Source: JADJYF01 sp965278995
GTDB taxonomy: Bacteria; Pseudomonadota; Gammaproteobacteria; Ga0077536
Length of the DNA: 64,000 bases
Assembly: GCA_965278995.1 (NCBI GenBank)
Contig: OZ257136.1
Location: 2,852,001 to 2,916,000, forward strand
Direction of reading: 5' to 3'
The notes beneath the pieces were generated by a model, which was given only the letters and a program-made list of their open reading frames with translations, ran no database searches and was not told the origin of the DNA. Position numbers and translations under genes: made by a program. Each line of letters begins with the position of its first letter. Position 1 is the stretch's first letter. Below, in pieces: positions 52,041-60,140 of the stretch.

Positions 52041-54149
52041 ATGACTAAGGTACGGAAAATCCCGATGCCTGGTACCCAGCATAGAATACATCTGTATTTG
52101 CAGACTATCCTCTTTGCAGCCGCGTCACCATTGGCGCTGGCCCACGATGCGAGCGATGACGAGATCGTCGTGACCGGGCGCGCGCAGGCTCTGACCGGCA
52201 TCGCGAGCAGTGCGGCACAAGGCCTCATCGGTGCGCGCGATCTGGCATCGCGTCCTATCCTGCGCTCGGGCGAGTTGCTTGAAGTGGTGCCCGGTGCGGC
52301 AGTGACTCAACACTCCGGCACCGGCAAGGCAAATCAATATTTTTTGCGCGGCTTCAATCTCGACCATGGTACCGATTTCGCCGGCTTTCTCGATGGCGTG
52401 CCGCTCAACATGCCGACGCATGGCCATGGCCAGGGTTATCTCGATCTGAATCCCATCATTCCCGAGCTGGTCGACGGTATCGCCTATGGCAAAGGACCCT
52501 ACTACGCGGATGTCGGCGATTTCTCCTCGGCCGGTTATGCGCGCTACAGCCTCGCCACACATCTGCATGATCGGCTGCTCGAAGTCGGCGTCGGCGAGGA
52601 CGGCTACTATCGCGGAGTCACGGCAGGTTCCAACGCCGTCGCTGCCGGCGAAGTACTGTACGGCTTCGAAGCACAACATTATGACGGGCCGTGGACGAAG
52701 GAAGAAAATGCGCACAAGCTGAACGGGCTGCTCAAATACGCTCAGGCGTTCGAGGGGCACCTGCTCGACTTGACTCTGATGGCCTACGACGCCAACTGGG
52801 ACGCCACGGATCAGGTGCCCTCGCGCGCGATAGCCGATAAGCGGATTTCCCGTCTCGGCAACATCGACCCGACTCTGGGCGGCAGCAGCACGCGGTACAG
52901 CGCGAACCTGAGTCTGGCCGGCGGCGACGACGTGCTCGGTTACAAGGCCAATGCCTACGCCGTGTATAGCGACTTCAGCCTGTTCTCGAACTTCACGTAT
53001 TTTCTCGATGATCCGATCAACGGCGATCAGATCACGCAGGCCGATCGGCGCTGGATCACCGGTCTCAATACGGCCTGGACCGGCAGTCACGACATCCTCG
53101 GACTGGCCTCGCGGACAACACTCGGTGCGCAGCTTCGCCACGACCGTATCCTCGATGTCGCGCTGGGTCGGAGCCAGGACCGCCGATTGCTCTCGACCGT
53201 ACGCGACGATCAGGCATCTGAGACCGGCCTCGGCTTTTATCTCTCGAACGAGACCCACCTGACCGATTGGCTGCGCAGCATCGTCGGCCTGCGCGGCGAC
53301 CACTACTGGTTCGATGTCACCAGCAGCGCCGCGCAGAATTCAGGCACGGCGACCGACACGCTGGTCAGCCCGAAAGTCAGCGTGGTGCTTGGGCCCTGGG
53401 CCGCCAATGAATTTTATCTCAACTTCGGCCGCGGCTTTCACAGCAACGATGCGCGCGGCACGGTCACGCGCGTCGATCCCGTGACCGGCGATCCGGCATT
53501 ACCGGTCTCGCCGCTGGTCCGTTCCGATGGTGCCGAGATCGGCTGGCGCTCGACCGCCATCGCCGGTCTGCAGACGACAGTCGGCGTGTGGTATCTCGAA
53601 CTCGATTCGGAGCTTCTGTTCGTCGGTGATGCCGGCAGTACCGAACCTTCGGGTTCGTCGCGCCGCTACGGTGTGGAGTGGAGCAATTTCTATCGCGCGA
53701 CCGACTGGCTGACGCTCGATCTGGACGTTGCCTTGACGCAGTCGAAATACCGCAAGGTCGAGGAACACGAAATCCCGAATTCGGTTGGTCGCGTGATCAC
53801 CGCGGGTGCCGTGGTCGATTGGCCGCTGGGATTCTTCGGCTCATTGCGCCTGCGCCATTTCGGCGACAGCCCGCTGATCGAAGACAGTCGCGCCCACGCC
53901 GAACCGACGACCGTGGTCAATTTACGCGGCGGTTGGCATTGGACGCGGCAGATGGATATCGCGCTCGAAGTGTTCAACCTCTTCGATTCGCACGATGCCG
54001 ATATCAGCTATTTCTTTGCGTCCTGTCTACCGAGCGATCCGGCCGCACAATGTGGCGCCGGCCTGCCGGAACGCGAGGGCGTGGAAGATCTTCACCTGCA
54101 TCCCGTCGAACCACGAACTATCCGCGCGACCTTGAGCCTGCGCTTCTGA
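52041..54149 (+). CDS. TonB-dependent receptor
   Basis: A 702-residue outer-membrane receptor. After the signal region (TILFAAASPLALAHD) the TonB-box-like EIVVTGR and a plug domain follow, with SGELLEVVPGAAVTQHSGTGKANQYFLRGF and LDGVPLNMPTHGHGQGYLDL, then the beta-barrel ending in the typical RATLSLRF with terminal Phe. The mature N-terminus begins His-Asp, as in several metal-related exported proteins. Possible starts are 52041, 52065 and 51945; 52041 gives a usable signal peptide but the choice is uncertain. It is divergent from the BlaI/M56 pair, which probably regulates it. The ligand is unknown. Confidence 0.9.
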   Translation: MTKVRKIPMPGTQHRIHLYLQTILFAAASPLALAHDASDDEIVVTGRAQALTGIASSAAQGLIGARDLASRPILRSGELLEVVPGAAVTQHSGTGKANQYFLRGFNLDHGTDFAGFLDGVPLNMPTHGHGQGYLDLNPIIPELVDGIAYGKGPYYADVGDFSSAGYARYSLATHLHDRLLEVGVGEDGYYRGVTAGSNAVAAGEVLYGFEAQHYDGPWTKEENAHKLNGLLKYAQAFEGHLLDLTLMAYDANWDATDQVPSRAIADKRISRLGNIDPTLGGSSTRYSANLSLAGGDDVLGYKANAYAVYSDFSLFSNFTYFLDDPINGDQITQADRRWITGLNTAWTGSHDILGLASRTTLGAQLRHDRILDVALGRSQDRRLLSTVRDDQASETGLGFYLSNETHLTDWLRSIVGLRGDHYWFDVTSSAAQNSGTATDTLVSPKVSVVLGPWAANEFYLNFGRGFHSNDARGTVTRVDPVTGDPALPVSPLVRSDGAEIGWRSTAIAGLQTTVGVWYLELDSELLFVGDAGSTEPSGSSRRYGVEWSNFYRATDWLTLDLDVALTQSKYRKVEEHEIPNSVGRVITAGAVVDWPLGFFGSLRLRHFGDSPLIEDSRAHAEPTTVVNLRGGWHWTRQMDIALEVFNLFDSHDADISYFFASCLPSDPAAQCGAGLPEREGVEDLHLHPVEPRTIRATLSLRF

Positions 54150-54795
54150 ACGGGCACTGACACAGCGCAGCGAATCCAGTCAGCAACAGGAACCAGCCAC
54201 CGGGCACGGGCACGCTCGAAACCGCTTCGTCGACGACAATGTTGTCGAACTGAAGGGCCGCCGACCAGTTCGGCTGAAAGACATCGAGATTGAGTGCCTG
54301 AAAACTGAACGACAACAGACCGACGCGATCAAAGAGCAGGGTTTCCAGCCCCGGCGCACCGTCGGTCAGGGTGACAATCTGCTGCGTTGAACCGCCGCCG
54401 GTGTTGAACGTGAATCGATAACTTGGAAAGATGGGATAACTGAGCCCCTGGTAGTACACCGGTGTGCTGTTCAACACATCAGCTGCATCGAGGCTGTTCA
54501 AGGTGAACGTTCCACCGCCGACTTTGGCAACCGTCGTAATCGCCCCGTTCAATCCCTGTGCGAGCGTATTGTTGCCGGGACCGCCGGCGTTTTCCGGGTT
54601 GTCGTTGGCCCAGATGATATAGAAGCTGCCGGGCTGACCGACGTCAGTGAAGGTGAATCCGCCGTAAGTGAATGGTGACGGACGACTGCCGGTAAACGCT
54701 GGCAGATGCGGCAGATTTTCGAAATCGATGACGCTCGCGTTAACAGGCGTCACCGCGCAGATTCCGAGTAGCGCCACGAGAGTTGTCAGTCGCAT
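54118..54795 (-). CDS. Secreted protein with VPLPA-type tail
   Basis: A 225-residue exported protein: signal peptide (LTTLVALLGICAVTPVNAS), a beta-rich body with IDFENLPHLPAFTG and FDNIVVDEAVSS, then VPVPGGWFLLLTGFAALC with a short tail of about 15 residues (FRSAGSRSRG). This resembles choice-of-anchor or VPLPA-CTERM proteins. It overlaps the convergent TonB-receptor gene by 32 bases at the 3' end. The ATG at 54795 follows AGGTG. Function unknown; likely surface-exposed. Confidence 0.75.
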   Translation of the reverse strand: MRLTTLVALLGICAVTPVNASVIDFENLPHLPAFTGSRPSPFTYGGFTFTDVGQPGSFYIIWANDNPENAGGPGNNTLAQGLNGAITTVAKVGGGTFTLNSLDAADVLNSTPVYYQGLSYPIFPSYRFTFNTGGGSTQQIVTLTDGAPGLETLLFDRVGLLSFSFQALNLDVFQPNWSAALQFDNIVVDEAVSSVPVPGGWFLLLTGFAALCQCPFRSAGSRSRG

Positions 54796-54981
54796 ATCGT
54801 GCACCTGCTGGTTTTCGGATGACCCGAATCGGCACGAACAGTGTAGAGCGCCTGATACAACAGCGCCTACGCCCGAATTGAAAAGTTTTGTGACCAGCTC
54901 GTCCGACGAGTCACTGTTCCGGGTCGCCCTGCAGTGCCCAGGTTGCGGTGTGAGAGCCGCGCTTCGCGACCTTGAAAATAT

Positions 54982-55575
54982 TCAACCTCCGCTCATAGCC
55001 AACCGATGACTCAGGTGTGCACTGACGGCCGGCCATTCTGACGCGATGATCGAGTACACACAGGTGTCGCGCAAGGTGCCGTTGGCATAGCGCTGGTGGC
55101 TGCGCAATATGCCATCGAGTTTGGCGCCGAGACGTTCGATGGCCCGCCGGCTCTGATGATTGAAAAACGACGTGCGGAATTCGACGGCGATGCACTCGAG
55201 ACGCTCGAATGCATCCCGCAGCAACATCCATTTGCATTCCGTATTGAGCGGCGTGCGCTGCACAGCGCCGCGCAGCCAGGTCGATCCGATCTCGACGCGC
55301 TTATGGTCGGAGTCGATGTTCATATAGGTCGTCATGCCGGCACACCGGCCACCGGCATCGAACACTGTGAACGGCAGCATCCGCCCCTGCGCCTGGAGGT
55401 CCAATCGGCGCGCAATCTCCTGGCTCATCCGCTCCGGCGCCGGCACGCTCGTATACCACAATCGCCACAGCTCGCCGTCTCTCACAGCGTCGATGAGCCC
55501 ATCGAGGTGATCGTGAGACAGCGGCTCGAGCCGCGCATGGGTACCACGCAGGTTGATAGATTCAGGCCACGGCAT
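54982..55575 (-). CDS. GNAT family N-acetyltransferase (RimJ/RimL-like)
   Basis: A 197-residue acetyltransferase of the RimJ/RimL type: INLRGTHARLEPLSHDHLDG at the start, a VEIGSTWLRGAVQRTPLNTECK acetyl-CoA-binding region, and FFNHQSRRAIERLGAKLDGILR near the end, all typical. The ATG at 55575 follows GGAGG at seven-base spacing; upstream in-frame starts (55590, 55620) are less suited. It follows the LLM gene by 63 bases on the same strand and may be the last gene of that operon. Acceptor unknown. Confidence 0.85.
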   Translation of the reverse strand: MPWPESINLRGTHARLEPLSHDHLDGLIDAVRDGELWRLWYTSVPAPERMSQEIARRLDLQAQGRMLPFTVFDAGGRCAGMTTYMNIDSDHKRVEIGSTWLRGAVQRTPLNTECKWMLLRDAFERLECIAVEFRTSFFNHQSRRAIERLGAKLDGILRSHQRYANGTLRDTCVYSIIASEWPAVSAHLSHRLAMSGG

Positions 55576-55638
55576 ATGGGCGCCTCCCATACTGGCGCCG
55601 AACAATGGCACCACGACCAAACCCAGCAGAAAAATAAT

Positions 55639-56487
55639 TCACTGCATCAACTTGGCATAGCTGTCGAGCAGCGGCAGCACCGTATCGGCTCCTTCGGACG
55701 GCAATGGCAGGATACCGCGCATGGCGCCTTTGTCAGCATGTGCCTTGATCATGTCAGGCTTTACTTCGCGCGCGTAGAACATGCCGAGCGTCAGCGTCTT
55801 CGGGTCGCGACCGATATCGGCGCAGGCTTTGTGGATCGCTTTCAGACCACCGTCGAGATCGTAGGCGCCGCCTATCGGCATCCAGCCATCGCAGAATTCA
55901 GCGACGTGTTGTGCGGTTTTCGGTCCGGCTGCGCCACCCATCAGTATCGGCGGATGCGGTCGCTGTACCGGCTTCGGCCATGCCCAGCTTTTCTCGAGTT
56001 TGACGAATTCTCCATCGAAACTCGCCTCATCCTTGGTCCACAGTTCCTTCATGACAAGGATGTTCTCGCGCAGGATCTCACGGCGCTTGCTGTAGTCGAG
56101 ACCGTGGTTGCGCATTTCCTCGACGCACCAGCCATAGCCGATCCCGAGTTCGAAACGACCGCCTGAAATCATGTCAAGACTGGCAACTTCCTTGGCCAGC
56201 CACAGCGGGTCGCGCTGCGCAACCAGCGTAATGCCGGTGCCTAGACGCAGTTTCGTCGTCACCGCAGCACAGGCCGCGAAAGCGACGAACTGATCGTGCG
56301 AACGCCAGTACTGCTCCGGCAGCGGTGGCGCGCCAGCGCGACCACCCCACGGTGTTTCGCGACTTACTGGAATATGACTGTGCTCGGGAAACCACAGTGA
56401 CTCGAATCCACGTGCCTCTACTTCCTTGGCGAGCTCGATGGGCTGGATGGATTTGTCGGTCGGAAAAATCATGACACCGATTTTCAT
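55639..56487 (-). CDS. LLM class F420-dependent-type oxidoreductase
   Basis: A 282-residue luciferase-like enzyme: MKIGVMIFPTD, FESLWFPEHSHIPVSRETPW, RLGTGITLVAQRDPLWLAKE, and FELGIGYGWCVEEMRNHG are the usual blocks of the group annotated F420-dependent. The ATG at 56487 follows AGGAGCGAACCC; the open frame extends to a GTG at 56511. It lies 84 bases after the ThDP enzyme on the same strand. Cofactor not decided; substrate unknown. It is similar in type to the enzyme at 13.8 kb. Confidence 0.83.
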   Translation of the reverse strand: MKIGVMIFPTDKSIQPIELAKEVEARGFESLWFPEHSHIPVSRETPWGGRAGAPPLPEQYWRSHDQFVAFAACAAVTTKLRLGTGITLVAQRDPLWLAKEVASLDMISGGRFELGIGYGWCVEEMRNHGLDYSKRREILRENILVMKELWTKDEASFDGEFVKLEKSWAWPKPVQRPHPPILMGGAAGPKTAQHVAEFCDGWMPIGGAYDLDGGLKAIHKACADIGRDPKTLTLGMFYAREVKPDMIKAHADKGAMRGILPLPSEGADTVLPLLDSYAKLMQ

Positions 56488-56571
56488 GGGTTCGCTCCTG
56501 GTTGCGTTCACGTACTTCTCTTCAGGCGAGAAGAGACTCGCCCGTTGCCGCGCCGGCTAGGACCCTGGTCC

Positions 56572-58143
56572 TTAGCGTTTCAAATCCGGCATGACCTGTT
56601 GCGCCAGCATGACTTCGATCAGTTGCGGCCCGCGGTTGGCCATCGCGGCGCCGAACTGGGATTGGAACTCGGCGACCGTCGTTGCGCGAGTCGCCGGCAC
56701 ATTCATGCCCTTGGCGATACTGCACCAGTCGATGACCGGATTCGAGAGATCGAGCATCGAGAGTGTCTTGGCATTCGGCTCACCGGCTTTCAGGCGCATC
56801 AACTCGACATTCAAAATCGCATAGCTGCTGTTGTTCAACAGCACCACGGTCACGTCAGTCTGTTCGCGCGCCATGCTCCACAGCGCCTGCACGGTATACA
56901 TCGCGCTGCCGTCGGCCTGGAAAGCGACGACTTTGCGCTCCGGGCAGGCGATGCTCGCGCCGAAACTGACCGGCAACCCCTGCCCGATGGAACCGCCCGT
57001 GATCGCGACCCAGTCGTGCGCTGGCGCGCCCTGCGTACGCAGGAAAAGTTCGAGACCGCAGGTGATCCCTTCGTCGGAAATGATGGCGTTTTCGGGCAGC
57101 AGGCTTGCGATGACATCGCCAATCACACCCGGCGTAAGTTCGTTGCCGGAGACCTGCGTTACTATCGGCAACTGTACTGTCGTTTCCGCTGTCGCCCGCA
57201 GGCGATCGGCGACTTCGCCGACAGCCGGCGCAATGTCGTCGTCGATACCGGCCAGTGTCAGCATCGCGCAACTCGGCGGGGCGAGCAGACTGGCGACACC
57301 CGGATAGGCAAAGAACGCGACCGGCTGCTGCGCGCCGATCAAGATCATCTGTTCGAAATCTTTAAGGAATTCGATGGCCTGTTCGGCAAAGTACGGAATG
57401 CGTGCCAGCGGCACGCGTCCAGCGCCGCGTTCGACCCTGGCGGGGAACGTCTCGCAGAGCAACGTTGCACCGGTTGCACGGGCGATGCGCCCGGCGCTTT
57501 TCAACGCCGCACCGCGCAGCGCGCGTCCACCGAGCAGGATGGCGGTGCGCCGGCCATTGCTGAGCGCGCTGACGACCTGAGCGATTGTCTCCGGTGCGAC
57601 GGCATCGAGGCCGATCGGCGTGAGTTTGTCGAAACTCTGATGGGCCGGCTCCCAGGCATGATTGGCCGGTACGATCAGGGTCGCAATCTTGCCGGCACCA
57701 CTGCGTGCCGCCTGCACCGCTTCGGCGCCGGCAGCAGCGAGATCTTCGGCCGATTCCGACGTTCTGATCCAGTTCGACTGCAGTCGCGCGTGACCGGGTA
57801 CATCCGACGTCAACGGCGCATTGTACTGATGATGCCAGGTCGCATGATCGCCGACGATGTTGACAACAGCTGAATGCGCCTTGCTCGCGTTATGCAGGTT
57901 GGCCATGCCGTTGGCGTAGCCCGGGCCGAGATGCAGCAGGGTGATGGCCGGTTTGTCGCTCATGCGAGCGTAGCCATCGGCGGCTCCGGTGACGACGCCT
58001 TCGAACAAGCACAGTATCGGGCGCACTGTGGCGCTCTTGCCGATGGCCGTGACAAGGTGCATTTCGGACGTACCGGGGTTCGCGAAGCAGACTTCGATGC
58101 CGGCCTCGACCAGCGTATCGAGCAGGGTATGCGCACCGTTCAT
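56572..58143 (-). CDS. Thiamine-diphosphate-dependent enzyme (acetolactate synthase-like large subunit)
   Basis: A 523-residue ThDP enzyme. The catalytic Glu is in LCLFEGVVTGAADGYARM, the cofactor motif is ADGSAMYTVQALWSM with the Asn pair in VVLLNNSSY, and the HLGPGYANGMANLHNASKAH block fits benzoylformate decarboxylase or acetolactate-synthase-like proteins without a FAD-dependent activity assignable. It starts 11 bases after the hydantoinase B gene, so it belongs to the same operon. Likely it decarboxylates or carboligates an intermediate; the substrate is unknown. Confidence 0.87.
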   Translation of the reverse strand: MNGAHTLLDTLVEAGIEVCFANPGTSEMHLVTAIGKSATVRPILCLFEGVVTGAADGYARMSDKPAITLLHLGPGYANGMANLHNASKAHSAVVNIVGDHATWHHQYNAPLTSDVPGHARLQSNWIRTSESAEDLAAAGAEAVQAARSGAGKIATLIVPANHAWEPAHQSFDKLTPIGLDAVAPETIAQVVSALSNGRRTAILLGGRALRGAALKSAGRIARATGATLLCETFPARVERGAGRVPLARIPYFAEQAIEFLKDFEQMILIGAQQPVAFFAYPGVASLLAPPSCAMLTLAGIDDDIAPAVGEVADRLRATAETTVQLPIVTQVSGNELTPGVIGDVIASLLPENAIISDEGITCGLELFLRTQGAPAHDWVAITGGSIGQGLPVSFGASIACPERKVVAFQADGSAMYTVQALWSMAREQTDVTVVLLNNSSYAILNVELMRLKAGEPNAKTLSMLDLSNPVIDWCSIAKGMNVPATRATTVAEFQSQFGAAMANRGPQLIEVMLAQQVMPDLKR

Positions 58144-58154
58144 ATCATTCCTTC

Positions 58155-60113
58155 TCAGCCGCGCAGCTTCTGCGTTGCCACCTCGTCGACAATCAGGCCC
58201 TCGGGATCGAATACCGGATCACCGCTGATGACCACGCCATAGACGTCGCGCGCCGCCGCGAGACTCACGTAACCATCGCGTACGTCCGACACCACGCGCT
58301 CCACCGGTCGCAGCAGCGGGTCGCCCCAGCCACCACCGCCATTGGTGATATAGCGCGAAGTCGCTCCGGCCTGCGTCTTCCATACGGCTTGGCGCGCAAA
58401 GTAGAAATACTCACCGGCGTCGTCGACTGCCAGGGTGGCCGGATCAAGTACGCCGGCTATCGGCGTCGAGCGCGCGTAGACGCTGTCGTCCAGCCCCAGC
58501 AGCGCGTCGGCGCCGCGGACGGCCTCGCCCGAAGGTTCGAACAACCAGGCTGCGCCGGTGCGGCCAGTCTTCCCGCCGTAGACGCCATTACCGGTTGCCT
58601 GCTTGACCCGCAGCAACATGCTGTAGTGTTCGGCGTCGGTTCGCCAGTAGGCATCCTTGATTACGCCCGCGCCGCCGCGATGCAGGCCGGCGCCACCGGA
58701 ATCGATGGCGTATTCCTTGCGCATCATCAGTACCGGCGAATCCTGTTCCATGGCCTCGGTTGCCGGGTCGAGACCGTTGACCATGTAAGTAACGGTATAA
58801 CTGTCGCCGTCGCGTCGCTTGTCGGCGCCCCACGGCCCATGTTCGCCACCGACGGTTGCCACGTTCGCCCAGGCCGATCCATCTGCGCGCCGACCATGCG
58901 CGTTGTGCACGGCAAGCGAGCCGAAATCGCCGCCGAAAGCGTCTTCGCCGAGCGCACGCCCGAGTTCGCGCAGCATCGCCGAGAGCAGCGTCTGCGTCGC
59001 TTCCCAATACAGCATGATCGCGCCATCCGGCGGCATCGCACTCAAAATGGTGCCAGGCGGTACAACGATATCGATATCGCGGTAAGAGCCAGAACTGAAT
59101 GGCGTCTCACGATCGAGCATCAGCTTGAAAGCGGCCCCGATGGCGGTCTTGGCATCCAGCGGTCCTGCGTTGATACAGGTCCGCGCCTGGCGCGAGGAGC
59201 CACTCAGATCGACTTCGACGCGGCTGCCAGCCTTGGTGATGGTGGCGCGCACGACGATGTCTTCATCGTCGCCGATACCGTCGGCGTCGAGTCTGTCCTC
59301 GGCGTGATAGATCCCGTCCGGCAGTCGGGTCAGCGCATCTCGCATCGCTTCGGCCGATACGTCGCAGCAGTAGCGCACCGTGCCGCGAAACGCGGCTTCC
59401 CCATAGCGTTCGATGCTCTCGAGCAGCAAGCGCTCACCGAGCTGAAGCTGCTGGAACATGGTCATGAAATCAGGCTGCAGGACCGACGCGAATCGCGTGT
59501 TGTCGAAGACCAGGCTGAACGTCGACCGGACCGGCTTGTTGTGCTCGAACAGCAGCATCGGCCCGAGCACCAGGCCATTCTCGTAGACATTGGCCTTGGT
59601 GCCGCTGAAACCACCGGGGGCGATGCCACCCATGTCGAGCTGATGTGCACGCACGTTGACGAACGCTATCGGCCGACCATCAAAAAATACCGGGCGGATG
59701 AAACAGACATCGTTGACGTGCGTACCGACCCGATAAGGGTCGTTGCACATCAGGACATCACCCGGCTTCAGGTTCTCGACGCCATATTCCTCGATAGTGT
59801 TGCGAACGGCGTCTTCCATGGTGCCGAGAAAAACGACCAGCGAACTGCTGACCGCGGGCATTGGATAGCCCATATCGGCCGGCCCCGACACCGTGATCGC
59901 GAAATCGTACCAATCGCGGATGATTGGCGAGAATGCGCTGAACATGAGACCGGTGCTCATGTGGTCGACGGTGTAACGCAGGCGATTGCTGAACACCATG
60001 GCGGTGAATCGATCGCAGTTGTAGATCGCGCGGAACTGATCTTCAGTCCAGTCGCGCAATCGCGCCGGGCCGCCAGTCGGGGTTTCGCTGAGACGTTCGG
60101 CTGATGTCGTCAT
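58155..60113 (-). CDS. Hydantoinase B/oxoprolinase family subunit
   Basis: A 652-residue subunit of the HyuB family, which includes hydantoinases, 5-oxoprolinase and the beta subunits of acetone and acetophenone carboxylases. The family blocks are ADMGYPMPAVSSSLVVFLGT, PGDVLMCNDPYRVGTHVNDV and HQLDMGGIAPGGFSG, with the Zn/Fe-like site of NDPYxxGTH. The ATG at 60113 is used; a TTG at 60140 lies next to the upstream stop. It follows hydantoinase A by 27 bases. The specific reaction is undecided: hydrolysis of a cyclic amide or ATP-dependent carboxylation. Confidence 0.9.
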   Translation of the reverse strand: MTTSAERLSETPTGGPARLRDWTEDQFRAIYNCDRFTAMVFSNRLRYTVDHMSTGLMFSAFSPIIRDWYDFAITVSGPADMGYPMPAVSSSLVVFLGTMEDAVRNTIEEYGVENLKPGDVLMCNDPYRVGTHVNDVCFIRPVFFDGRPIAFVNVRAHQLDMGGIAPGGFSGTKANVYENGLVLGPMLLFEHNKPVRSTFSLVFDNTRFASVLQPDFMTMFQQLQLGERLLLESIERYGEAAFRGTVRYCCDVSAEAMRDALTRLPDGIYHAEDRLDADGIGDDEDIVVRATITKAGSRVEVDLSGSSRQARTCINAGPLDAKTAIGAAFKLMLDRETPFSSGSYRDIDIVVPPGTILSAMPPDGAIMLYWEATQTLLSAMLRELGRALGEDAFGGDFGSLAVHNAHGRRADGSAWANVATVGGEHGPWGADKRRDGDSYTVTYMVNGLDPATEAMEQDSPVLMMRKEYAIDSGGAGLHRGGAGVIKDAYWRTDAEHYSMLLRVKQATGNGVYGGKTGRTGAAWLFEPSGEAVRGADALLGLDDSVYARSTPIAGVLDPATLAVDDAGEYFYFARQAVWKTQAGATSRYITNGGGGWGDPLLRPVERVVSDVRDGYVSLAAARDVYGVVISGDPVFDPEGLIVDEVATQKLRG

Positions 60114-60140
60114 GGCTGATCTCGTCGTTTGGGCCGACAA

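Noticed and set aside
58389..60104. Long plus-strand open frame (571 codons)
   Set aside because: Antisense shadow of hydantoinase B, whose motifs are clear. The antisense product is Arg/His-rich without a domain pattern.
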